Source of the DNA: Cyclostephanos tholiformis
Lineage: Eukaryota; Bacillariophyta; Thalassiosirophyceae; Thalassiosirales; Thalassiosiraceae
DNA length: 13,456 nt
Reading direction: 5' to 3'
Assembly (NCBI GenBank): GCA_036939975.1
Contig: JALLPB010000711.1
Location: 1 to 13,456 of the forward strand
The position numbers were made by a program, and so were the translations under genes. The notes under the pieces were generated by a model. That model saw only the letters and a list, made by a program, of their open reading frames with translations, had not been told where the DNA came from and did not search any database. Shown piece by piece: positions 1 to 9,400 of this stretch; position 1 is the first letter of the stretch, and every line of letters starts with the position of its first letter.

Positions 1-1568
1 ATTGGCAAACGACGAGCTATCCGAATTGCAATACCGTGCACGAGATCGACATGGTACGTTCGTCCGGATTCGGATCACTCGTCTTCCCGAAATCGTCGTC
101 GTCCATCAACGGAAAACGCGAGCATGATGAACATAATGTCGATCGTCGTTATCGGCGTCGTGCCATAACGCACCATCCTCCGATATTGCGCAAGAACGTA
201 TATTTGGAAAGGATATTACGAGAAAGGAGGGGCGAAGCGAAAATGACTACGGAGGGATTACTCACGGAGGGGTACGTCAAATTCTTGGGACAGGGCTGGT
301 TCCGTTCGGGATGGGAGGCTCGCATGGAACGCATACCGGGATATGACGACGAGGATGAAAGATGGGGCATCGAGGAATCGGTGGTATTCAAGACGTTGAG
401 GTTCGTTTGTATCATGTATTATTTATATGTACGCCGCGCCAATTATATAACCACATTTATACACATGACACACGTTGACATCCCTCTCGTGTTCTCATTC
501 GTCCCCCCCTATCCATCCCCTCTGACGTTAAACCGACGTCGACGCTATTCCGTCCGTCTCCAACAATATATTTACATGTATATATAATATAACCAAAGAT
601 ACGAGAGGGACTTCCGTCCGGAATATTACGAGCTCCATCGACGCGATGCGCTCGCGATGGAGAGGCTCACGTTCTCGCCGTACGTGCTTAACGTTTACGG
701 GTACTGCGGTCAGAGCGCGATCAACGAATTGGCCGATTTCGACATCGAGGGAATGACGAGTCTCGAGAAGGTATCGCGATCCTTTCGGGGGATGCAGGAC
801 ATCGAGCCAGTGAGCGTGATCAGGCTACGATTGGCATACATGGTAGCCGCTGGAGTGTCGCACCTGCACAGCATCGATTATCCGGACGCTCCCCCGCTTA
901 CGAAAGCGTCGGCTCCATCCGATGAAGTTACCGTCGAGGATCGTGGTAAGAACGAATCGATCAAGGCCGGCGTTAGAGTCAAGAGCAATGCCACATTGGT
1001 TCACTACGACTTGAACCCACGTAACGTTGCCATCGTCAAACGCGGCATACCAAAACTCAACGATTTCAACGTCGCCGAGTTCATGACTTGGGACGCCATA
1101 TCCAATCGACCGTGCGGTTTCGGGGGTAGATTTCGCGAGCCGTGGTGGAGGTCACCCGAGGAGATGCACTTTCACATGCCGAATTACACCGACCCCGCAC
1201 CGTTAACGGAGAAGGTCGACATATACTCGTTGGGGAACATACTGTGGAATATATTGACGACCCACTCGCCGTGGAAGATGGTGAAGATCATGCACAATAG
1301 GACGCGTTCGAAAGTCGCGAGGGGCGAGCTGCCGAACTGGCCGGACGATTTCGATCATGTGAAATTGGAATCGGATCCGGCATTGATGGCGATAAATTCG
1401 GCAATGAGAAAGTGCTTGAGTTACAATCCAGAGAACAGACCCACCGCCGGGGAAATCGCGGCCGAGTTATATGAGGCGATTGACAATCTTCCCGAGGGAT
1501 TCGGGAATAAGGAGAAATGGAAAAACGAGATGATGATTAGGGCAAATATGACCAGCCACTCTGGTTGA
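1..1568 (+). CDS. Kinase-fold protein, probable pseudokinase (5' partial, two exons)
   Basis: Exons are 3-400 and 599-1568, joined in phase 2; 455 residues are visible. The frame is open to the left edge, so the true start lies outside the window. Counting from the codon at 3, I see a glycine-rich turn (G96-Q-G98), the VVFK lysine K130 (VAIK position), a catalytic loop HYDLNPRN at 268-275 (nt 1002-1025), DFN at 288-290 (nt 1062-1070), SPE at 318-320 in the APE position, DIYSLGNILW (subdomain IX) and an NPENRP motif. The catalytic Asp (D270) and the Mg-binding Asn (N275) are kept. The usual Lys of HRDLKPEN is Asn, the Glu is Arg, the His-Arg-Asp Arg is Tyr, and the DFG glycine is Asn. It could be a weak kinase or a pseudokinase scaffold; substrate unknown. 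No membrane segment or signal peptide is visible. It resembles an expanded diatom kinase-like family (recollection, not a search). Kinase fold is confident; activity is not. Confidence 0.85.
401..598 (+). other. Intron of the kinase-like gene
   Basis: Donor TTGAG|GTTCGT and acceptor ACCAAAG|ATACGAG, phase 2, 198 nt. Splicing gives the continuous peptide FKTLR-YERDFRPEYYELH, which runs from the VAIK strand into the expected C-helix. The 3' part of the intron is rich in T and C followed by an AT-rich stretch. Reading through instead puts low-quality sequence and a stop at 585-587 between the two kinase halves. Confidence 0.85.
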
Positions 1569-2064
1569 GTTCTCCCATTACTTCACTGTTTTTCGTGCTT
1601 GCCCGTGGATGTTGTCAGAGACTCCATGCCCATCGAAGTACGTTGAAACGATCCTTGTCGGAGCGTCAAATCGTGAATTTGGAAAACATGCAAGATTGGT
1701 CGATAAAGCGCAAGAATAGCAAATATACCTGACTCTGACTGTGCACTTTGATATTCATGATGATGTATATTTTCGGGTAAAATGTAAATGTGTATGACAC
1801 AACGACCGGAGTAGAGACTGTTATGCCTATGATTAATTCTCAGGCAATCTTAAAAGGCGACATCACACTTTGTGAAAAAATAAGCACACGCTAGCAGTTA
1901 TATTTGATTCCAGTCGACGTGGACGTGGAAGTACTTTATGCTCAGTTTCACTCCATTATAAAAATGCGCATCAGTTGAATTCAGATGTCATTCTTCGTTT
2001 CTTCCTCGACACTATCGTTCCGCGCAGCTAGAGTGGTAACCTCCTCCTCCTTGTTCATATTTTC
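1569..2064. other. Non-coding gap between convergent genes
   Basis: This 496-nt stretch separates the stop of the kinase-like gene from the stop of the minus-strand PDZ-like gene, so it should hold both 3' UTRs and polyadenylation sites. There is no long ORF, tRNA-like fold or repeat that I can see. AT-rich patches such as AATGTAAATGTGT near 1781-1793 could belong to 3'-end processing of the plus-strand gene, but diatoms lack a strong polyadenylation consensus, so this is only a guess. Confidence 0.6.
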
Positions 2065-5000
2065 TCATTGACCATGCGTAATCTTGGATGGATCGTCCGA
2101 GGTTTTATTCTCAATCATTGTGATTTCTTCTGTCGGGAAAGAAAATATGAATGGATTTTCATTCATGCCGCTTGTAGATTCAGGCGTGCTTGATGAAAGT
2201 ATCGTATCTCTAGGTGATGCAATGATAGCTCGCCACACCTCAATGATCAATGGGCGCACACCGCTTTTCACTACTTGAATGAAAGTAATGGCATCGCGTT
2301 CCAGTTCCCCATTTGTTAAAGGCTTACAAAGGATGTCGTCATTCATTAGCCCATACAAGGCCCCCAAGCTATTGGGGACGACTGATTTGAAACGGATGAT
2401 GGAGTTTTCCGACTCTAGAAACATGCCAATCCGACCTGGTTTGGTGATGACAAATCGGTGGAGAGAATAGCATCCTTGCAGCAAAAGATGCTTATGGTTT
2501 TGAGGTTTGTAGTAGCGTTTCGCCTCAAACAATAAAGGGCGGTGTTTGGAGGCCTTGATAAATAAATTATACACATCAGGATGAACCATTCCTGCGCCAC
2601 GCCTAGGATCTAGAATCTCGTCGCCTTCTTCTATGCCATGGTTAGACGCGATAGAATGATTGTGAACAGTGCAGATCAGACATTTTCGAGTCTGCTTGGT
2701 AAGATTGATCCCTATGGTCCCAGCTTCTGTTATGATGAATCTGTGGATTGAGTAAAGTTGTGACGGTTCATTTGAGGAGTGTGATGGTTCACTTGTTGCA
2801 GCCTTAGCTGGGTGGGCAGTAGTCCGTGGAAATGGTCGACTCTGTGAAGAATGAAACTGTGGTAATCTTATCATTTGGTTGTCGCGGCTTAAGCTCGAAA
2901 CATTCTTGACATGTTTCGCATTCGTCCTACTACCTTGATTAATCAAGGCATGTCCAGGAAGCCAATATGACTGGTTCTTTGCTTTTGGTAGGCAGACAAT
3001 ACATTTGCCACTCCTCACCGCCACACAGTCCGAACAGTTATAACTCGAACCACATCCATCACAGCTCATAAGACAATCCGCACAGGTTGACCGATGGCAG
3101 GACGAGCAATTTACATGGCAATTATTGCAAATTCCGTCTTCATCGCAAATTTCACAGGCAATTAACGTTGGCGAAGTGATCCTGTCAAAGCAGAGTGGAC
3201 ACGTGACGGGATAGCGACGACGTTTGCCGGCCTTATCTCTTATGATGGCATCCTCCAAAGCTTCCTTCATGATCCCTCGACCATTCGCGTCCGAGGAGGT
3301 GGAATTGCAACTCCCAGCTTGGGCCGATTTATCTATCTCCTGGCTCAAAATATCCATTAACTCCTGCGTTGAGAGTTCGTCGATGGTTTCTTTCCCGAAA
3401 ATGCTACTCATTGCCTCCGCAAATCTCATATCCTTAAGCCGCGCGTCCACCCGGTCCACTAAATTCAAGAGACGGCGACGGATCGATTCCAATTCAGCGA
3501 TAGAGGCAGCGTTATCGATGCGATATTCCGAGAACCGTTCACGTGCTGGAGTTTGATTTTCTCGGTAGTTCTGGCTCGGATCGCCAGTCGAGCCAGAATT
3601 GGCGCACAGCGTCGAAGACGGATTATGGGCAGCGCCGGCGTCTATGCCTATGTTGCAACGAGCCCTTTTGTTGGGAACGACGGGCATTGTATGCCGAAGT
3701 TGTCCAATTACTGGTGCACTGGTTAGAGGATTACTTTCTTCACGAGGTAGCTCAAACTGATACTGACGCCAATAATCAGATGGCCATCGGGTCTTAGCTT
3801 TCAAATGATGTGCGAGCTTTCTCGATTCGATGAATGAATTGATTCGTTCAAGCAAGGCATTAATTAATAAATTCATCCACTTCCATCGCTTCTTACTTTT
3901 AGTAGACGAAGTGAACTCGAGTCCGAGTTTGGTCATTTCGTCTATTGTCGTAGGAACTATGGCGGAAATGATTGGAATGTTGACTTTTAGGAGCTTCATA
4001 ACTTCGGGCATGAACAACGGAGCGTTTCGTTTAGGGACCGGGAAAAACAATCGAAAAGTTATAAACAGATTCCTTGGTTTACTTACGCTGATATTCATCG
4101 CTCCTACTCTTGTCACCTTTCAACTAGGAACGAACAACCCAAAAGGAAACAATTATAGCAAGAGCAGGTGAGGGGCGTGTTCATCGCGTGTACTTGGGGA
4201 AGTAGTAAGGGGTAAATGTTAATCCTCACCAAATTGTGAAAGTGCAATACGAAATCGGCGACTGTCGTACGAAGGGCATCTGTGTGTTCATCTGGGAGGA
4301 TATTCATCCTCTCGATCCCCTCCCTCTGGTTCCCGCGTTCGGTGTTAGATTCAGAGTCTGCCGGTACCGAATGACGGAATGCGGAAGTACTCGTTGCAGA
4401 GCGTCTGATTATCTTCCCGGCCTTCCCTCCTTCCTCGCCACGTTCGAAGTCACATTTCACGCGCTGCTCCTCGGCCATAACCTTATTTGAAATGACTTTC
4501 CGATCGTTCAAATATCTATTCGGCTCGTCACTCCTTTCTTCTCGATTATCAGAAGAGACGACGGTGTCACGATTGTCGTCGTCTATATCCTTGCCGTCGT
4601 CGTCGTCGTCTTCCTCCAAGTGGATCTTCCAATGAATACTGTCGTCGCTGTCGTAATCGTCGTCATCGTTCACGTCAATTACTTCCATTCCTCCGTTTTT
4701 CGTATTCGGCGTTTCGCTCGTAATGTTATTCCCGACCTTCCCCTCTTCTTTGTCACTTTCGATGGTACCTTTCACGCGTTGCTCTTCAGTCCTCCCCTCC
4801 TCTGGGGCAATTTCGCAATCGGTCAAGTTTCCATTCGGCTCGTCACTCCTTCCATCTCCTTCTCCTTCTGTTGTGCAACTTTCGACGCCAACGGCGGCCA
4901 AGATTGTGGTATTCGTTGGGTTATCGATAGAAGACGCATCCATTCGTGGGGGGACGATGATCTTACGATGGTCGCGGTTCATACTCCTGACGTTATCGTC

Positions 5001-6083
5001 GTCTTCCTCCACATTGTCCTCCACATTAATCCTCCAATGGACACTGTCGTCATCATCATCGTTCACCTCGATCACCTCGATCACTTCCACCCCCCTGCTT
5101 TTCGCACCAGGCGTCTCGCCCGCCGTCGAAGCCGCTTTCGTCCCATCGTCGCGAACGTGACCTACTTCATCCCCCCTAATTTCGCCCACGTCGTCGTTGT
5201 CGAAGATGTCACCATCGGCGTCAATAATGTCATTGCCCCTAATCCCTTTCGATGCGGAAGGAACGCCATCCTCATTGCAGTAGCCACCATCGCTGTAATC
5301 CAGAATACTCACCGTCACGGCATTGTCCGCGACCTCTATCCTTTGTTCTACCGCGGCCGCGACCGCAACTTCCTTCGCAAGTTCGTCGTTATTATTGGCG
5401 ACGGAGGCGCCAACGTCATTCGCAGTGGATGCCGCCGTGACGCCGATTTCACCGTAGTTGACGGCGCCTTCGTTCCTCGTGGCGTCGCTCTCCTTCGTCT
5501 CATCAGCAGCCTTCATGCGAAAGTAAACTTCCCCTCCTCCTTCTCCTACCCCCGATCGCTCATCCCCCACGAGACCCGGCATCAACGTAATCGCATCATC
5601 CTCCCTCCGTTTCTTCCTCTTCAACGTCATCGAGGATGACGACCCTGGTTGTGAGGTTGCTTGACCTTTAACCGTTTCTGATGCGATTTCCCTCCCAACC
5701 GGCAAAAATACACCATCCGATTCGTTGTTTTCATTTCCAATGACACTTTGACAATCATCGACATTAATCGCACGGTACGCGTCGTCGCTATTAGTGATGA
5801 TGACTTGATTGGCTTCAACGAGTCGTCCGCTACCGACGCCCGTCAGATGAGGTTGGTGGTGTGAATGGCAATAGCGCTCGGGGTTCGTAATTTGCGCGCA
5901 TTCCACGCCATCAACTCCCTTTTGCCCAGACATATTCATCTGGAAGGATGAGGACGACAGGGCGGCGGTGGGGGATTCGGACGACGAATTAGATTGTGGC
6001 GGCGGCTGCCAACCGCGAGAGGAGGAGGAAGGGGGCATTTCGTTGTATTCCACGTCCCTCACCACCTTGACGAATGACGGCAT
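2065..6083 (-). CDS. Acidic repeat / eight-CxxC / tandem PDZ-like protein (three exons)
   Basis: Proposed exons are 6083-4230, 4123-4087 and 4001-2065, giving 1275 residues with no frame break. Residues 1-560 are low-complexity and very acidic, with a duplicated block at about 323-559. Around the microexon the joined sequence is hydrophobic and probably helical (TTVADFVLHFHNL through MKLLKVNIPI, IDEMTKLGLEF and MNLLINALLERI). A predicted coiled coil (IAELESIRRRLLNLVDRVDARL) follows. Residues 898-967 contain 16 cysteines arranged as eight CxxC pairs, and two PDZ-like repeats begin at 1047 and 1142. No signal peptide or transmembrane helix is evident. I do not recognise the protein as a named family; zinc binding and peptide binding are inferences that suggest a scaffold or adaptor role. 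The ATG at 6083 was chosen because upstream in-frame codons cross a C20 tract and a possible splice acceptor. If the splice model is wrong, this is two genes, one ending at 4113 and one starting near 4098. Confidence 0.62.
2220..2754 (-). repeat. Two PDZ-like repeats
   Basis: Repeat one starts at 2754 with YSIHRFIITEAGTIGINL and repeat two at 2469 with YSLHRFVITKPGRIGMFL, 95 codons apart. Each is followed by a basic or hydrophobic strand, a turn, and a G(I/L)..(G/N)D.I segment (GIEEGDEIL; GLMNDDIL), as in the carboxylate-loop to D-strand order of PDZ domains. The canonical GLGF loop is replaced by TIGI and RIGM. The PDZ assignment comes from motif order only. Confidence 0.65.
2992..3201 (-). 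other. Eight-CxxC cysteine-rich domain
   Basis: Within 70 codons the pairs CPLC, CEIC, CNNC, CSSC, CADC, CDGC, CSDC and CIVC follow one another. Sixteen cysteines in this spacing could bind up to four zinc ions. The first two pairs, with the intervening hydrophobic stretch, loosely resemble the start of a RING or FYVE-like finger, but the His/Cys ligand order does not fit one I know. Confidence 0.75.
4002..4086 (-). other. Intron 2 of the PDZ-like gene
   Basis: Strong donor CAGC|GTAAGT at 4086 and acceptor CCCGAAG|TTATG at 4002, 85 nt, phase 1, with a pyrimidine-rich stretch in the middle. Splicing bypasses the TAA that would end the microexon frame and enters the frame of the large 3' exon. 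A second AG fifteen nt further on (CTAAAAG|TCAAC) also keeps the frame and would delete five residues. Confidence 0.6.
4087..4123 (-). other. 37-nt microexon of the PDZ-like gene
   Basis: Twelve codons plus one base, encoding LKGDKSRSDEYQ. It is bounded by TTCCTAG on its 5' side and by GTAAGT on its 3' side. Neither flanking ORF uses this frame, so the microexon is needed to join them. The joined peptide around it looks like one helical segment. Confidence 0.58.
4124..4229 (-). other. Intron 1 of the PDZ-like gene
   Basis: Donor AATTTG|GTGAGG and acceptor GTTCCTAG|TTGAAAGG, 106 nt, phase 0. The acceptor is preceded by a clear pyrimidine tract (TGTTTCCTTTTGGGTTG on the minus strand). Without splicing, the upstream ORF ends at 4113 with a Cys-rich tail that has no resemblance to the rest of the protein. 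Confidence 0.62.
4407..5117 (-). repeat. Imperfect tandem duplication inside the acidic region
   Basis: Two coding units follow each other: 5117-4716 (about 134 codons) and 4715-4407 (about 103 codons). Both begin with ETP and then show in the same order an EVI(E/D)VNDDDD segment, S(V/I)HW(R/K)I, a D/E-rich stretch, RSDEPN, EEQRVK and E(G/E)GK.G. The second unit lacks part of the middle. Shared order of six motifs argues for duplication and not just shared acidic composition. Confidence 0.8.
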
Positions 6084-6120
6084 GGTAATTCGTTTTATTA
6101 TAATATTCCGGACTGCGAAA

Positions 6121-6140
6121 GGGGGGGGGGGGGGGGGGGG
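6121..6140 (+). repeat. G20 homopolymer
   Basis: Twenty consecutive G on the plus strand, 38 nt upstream of the chosen ATG of the PDZ-like gene. On the coding strand it is C20 directly before TTTCGCAG. Length is likely to vary between clones or assemblies. Confidence 0.95.
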
Positions 6141-6449
6141 TGCAGTGGTGGCGCACGCGAAGGGAAAGGGCGCAGAGCCGCAGAGCCAATGCCACGATGA
6201 GGAAAAGGGGGGTGGAATCTTCGGGTGAAAAGGCATTCGAGTCACTCCCCTCATACAGCTTCGCTCGGGGATGACTGTCTTTACTTTTTATGTGTACCAT
6301 TCGCACAACAAATGGAAACACAACGTGGGAGAGACGCCACGATAGGAGCTACTATTTATGGTACGGTATCATACGCGTAATACAAGATATAATAATAGAA
6401 AAAAGGGAAAATACTATTAGATTAGATTGTAGTAAACATACTAGAATAG

Positions 6450-6461
6450 TCGCGCCAAAAA
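6450..6461 (-). promoter_or_regulatory. Possible E2F-like site
   Basis: On the minus strand the sequence reads TTTTTGGCGCGA, matching the E2F core TTTSGCGC. It lies about 370 nt upstream of the proposed ATG at 6083 and just downstream of the stop at 6468. A single match of this length may occur by chance. Confidence 0.25.
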
Positions 6462-6467
6462 TAATGA

Positions 6468-9400
6468 TCACAGGCCCGCAATGGCGCTAGCGATGAATTC
6501 GACCACATCCTTATCATCAACTCTATCATCGTCGTCATTTTTTCGACCTTTGGCTTTCTTCTTCTTCTTCGTCTTCTTCCCATTGATATCAGATGGCAGT
6601 TGTCCTCCATTCATTTCGCTAGATGATGCTCTCAATGATGGTGAGTCCTTGACTGATGCCAATACACCGGCATGGGCCATGGACCTACATTGATTCAACT
6701 TCAAGCCGGGATGACATTCGTCGCGATGTCTAATGCACGTCGTCCACTTCTTGAAGACTTTGTCACATTCCACACACGCAAACATGGGTTTTGCCTTGGA
6801 AACTCTCGAAGGTGTTGACGCGACGAGGTTCCTCTGTTTTTGTGCAGCTTTGGCATTTCCTTGAACTTTGAAACCCTCTTGAGCTATCCCGTTTTCACTT
6901 ACAGACTTCGCGACACTCATGCACGCAAATTCAGTAACAGCAGTAGCCGAGAGATCAATCGATGATGCCGCGATGGCGCTGGCGATGAATTGAGCCGCAT
7001 CGTCATCATTATCACCTCCGCGGCCTTTACTTCGTTTATCCGCAGTAGTCCCATTAACGTTGCATGTTTTTAAACAATTAAAATTAGAGGGGGGTTGCTC
7101 ATTTGAGGGGGGCTTGGCAGATGCTTTTTGGTTAGCAGTGGTAACACTAGAGGGAATCGGAGTGTTCACCAACAAGTCATCGTCCATTGAACTCGGCAGC
7201 CTCTGGCGGTCGTTGACAATGGAATTACGTTTTTGTGACTTCTTCAATGGACTGAGAGAAGAGAGCGCTGCATCGAGATCCCAAACGGTCATTGTCGTGC
7301 CATCCACCCCATCAAAGAGTGCACACAGAGCCCTGATCTTATCGGGCTGACATTTGAGGGTTTCACCTAGTCGCATACAACTGGCGTGGAATTTTAGTGC
7401 CTCGATGATGCGCCATCGATCAGTTTGATTGAGGGAAAATTTTTCTCTCTCCGTGATCCATCTCCAAACATCGTCAACAATGTTGCTTAATTGCAGGCCT
7501 GAACCTGGGGCTTTTTTCTTTTTCTCCTCATCAACGTGTTCATCGATTTCAGAAACATCAATGAGATCTCCAGTCTTGGGATTGACTCCAAAAGCAAGCA
7601 ATGCCAGTCCCACGAACAACCGTCCCTGTGGTAATAGGCTGATTCCTTCCACCCTTGCTGCACCACCACGAAGCTCAAGTGTATTAGCACAGCATGCAAA
7701 CAGCTCGACGTTGTTGTCTGTTGGTATCACGGCAGCCGGCACACAATTTTCCTGAACAAAGACCATTCCCCCACTCTTCCGCTTCCATCTGCTACCATTT
7801 ATGGCAAAATTCTTTGGAAGATTGACGTCAGTGTAGTGGTCGCTGTCACCGTCGCTAAATCTAATAAACGTTGTTCTCCGGCGCTCGGATGCAAGGACTG
7901 ACATTAATCTAGCACCCTCAGGGGCGTCCTCAATAAGAGGGCGGAAATGACGAGAAATGCCTTTCCGTGCTTCGCTATCCAAATATGGGAAGTTGATAAC
8001 TTGGCGAGAAGTCGATTCGCCCGCAGTTGCAACAAGATCAGGGGCAGCGAATAAATCACAAAGATCTATATGAGAAATTTGAGGGCACTGTCCAGACGAT
8101 GTCAAACTGAAAGAAGTTCTTGTCTTTTCTTCGGTAATGCCGACTTTAAGAGATGAGTCGATCATGGTGGAGATGGCGTTATCCATTATTCGCTTGAATC
8201 CTTTGATCTCTTTCTTTTGAACAAGGCTAGAGAGACGCACAACACGTTTGAAAGAAGAAGAGCCATTCCATGCTATTAACTCGTCTGCCATTGAAGGATG
8301 CCATAAGCCACACGCTCGTCCCCGGCGTCCGCGTAGATTTCCGCCGATCGAGTTTTGAAGATAGGAAATTTCGGTGATTTTAACGGCGATGTTTTGAATA
8401 ATTAGATCCTTCAGCTTGCTGCCGGGTTTTTCCCATACATCAGACGGGACAAAAATTGTCAGACGTGTTGTCGCCCCCCTACCTCCTCTTCCCAACGCTT
8501 TAGTGTAGAAGGAAAGATCGATGTTATTCTCAAGCATAAGTGATACAAATCGTATCTCAAAGCCCGACAAGTACTCCTCTGAGTCAGCGCAAACCATTTG
8601 AAAGTTGCCTTGCATTGAAGATTTACCTTCACTCAATAATTCGTATGGGTGACGACTTGCATGTAGTATTTGAGCAAGATGACGCCGATTGATCGGAGGG
8701 CCTTCAAGTGGGATAGAAATCCCACCTTTTTTGGCTCTGATGGTATTTTTGGAAGGACTCTGAACAATCATCGTATCATAGAACATCCAGCACTGAAGAA
8801 TACGTAACACATTTATCTTGGCCTTGTTCATTAAATGCGGAGGGTTCTTAACCTCTAGTGCCTTGGGACTTACGTCAAGACGCTCCGCCACACGACGCTT
8901 CAAGCTTTCAATCGTACCATGCATATGGCTCATCCTGGATGCCACACAGCGATGTTTCCAGCAGAATTGCTTTTTGTCTTTGCAGATAGAGTATGCATGT
9001 AGAAGATTTGAAATTGCCATGGGCTCGGAGTAAAGGCCGGCGTCAAAAAAGCACTTCGAGACAAATGTTTTGGACACAATTTCGTTGAAAAGTTCTGTAT
9101 CATGGTACATGGGAGACGAAACTGCCCAAGGCGTCTTGGGAAATGACAGGATAGCTGCAAGTTGGATTGCCTCCGGCGCAACGCCGAATTGAATTCCGAC
9201 TCCCACTAATGCGCCCAGTGTCAAGTCGATGCCGAGGGCAACAACGAGCGATCCCAATCTATCATGAGAAAATAAAAAATATTCGAATTCCGATTCTGAG
9301 AAATAAAATGACTCCATTGCGGAATGACAACATAAAGTGATTCCAGCGAATTCAAACAACCAAATTAATACTACCAACTTACTTTGTGACAACTCCATCG

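Larger units (their letters stand above)
6084..6467. other. Intergenic region between two minus-strand genes
   Basis: It should contain the 3' UTR of the nuclease-helicase gene (stop at 6468) and the promoter and 5' leader of the PDZ-like gene. The stretch 6360-6450 is AT-rich. On the minus strand a C20 tract followed by TTTCGCAG (6113-6140) looks like a pyrimidine tract plus 3' splice site, so a 5' UTR intron is possible. No separate gene is supported. Confidence 0.5.

Noticed and set aside
2065..4116. Separate gene starting at the GTG at 4116
   Set aside because: GTG starts are not expected in a eukaryotic nuclear gene, and a TGA lies one codon upstream in that frame. A strong GTAAGT donor just inside the ORF fits the spliced model better. 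An ATG at 4098 remains an alternative start for a separate gene.
4620..5639. Long plus-strand open frame (339 codons) opposite the acidic repeats
   Set aside because: It is the antisense of GAC/GAT-rich coding sequence, which rarely gives stops on the reverse strand. Its product is low-complexity V/I/R-rich with no motif.
5969..6321. Minus-strand frame overlapping the G20 tract and the start of the PDZ-like gene
   Set aside because: It runs through the homopolymer and the intergenic sequence, and its product is not protein-like.
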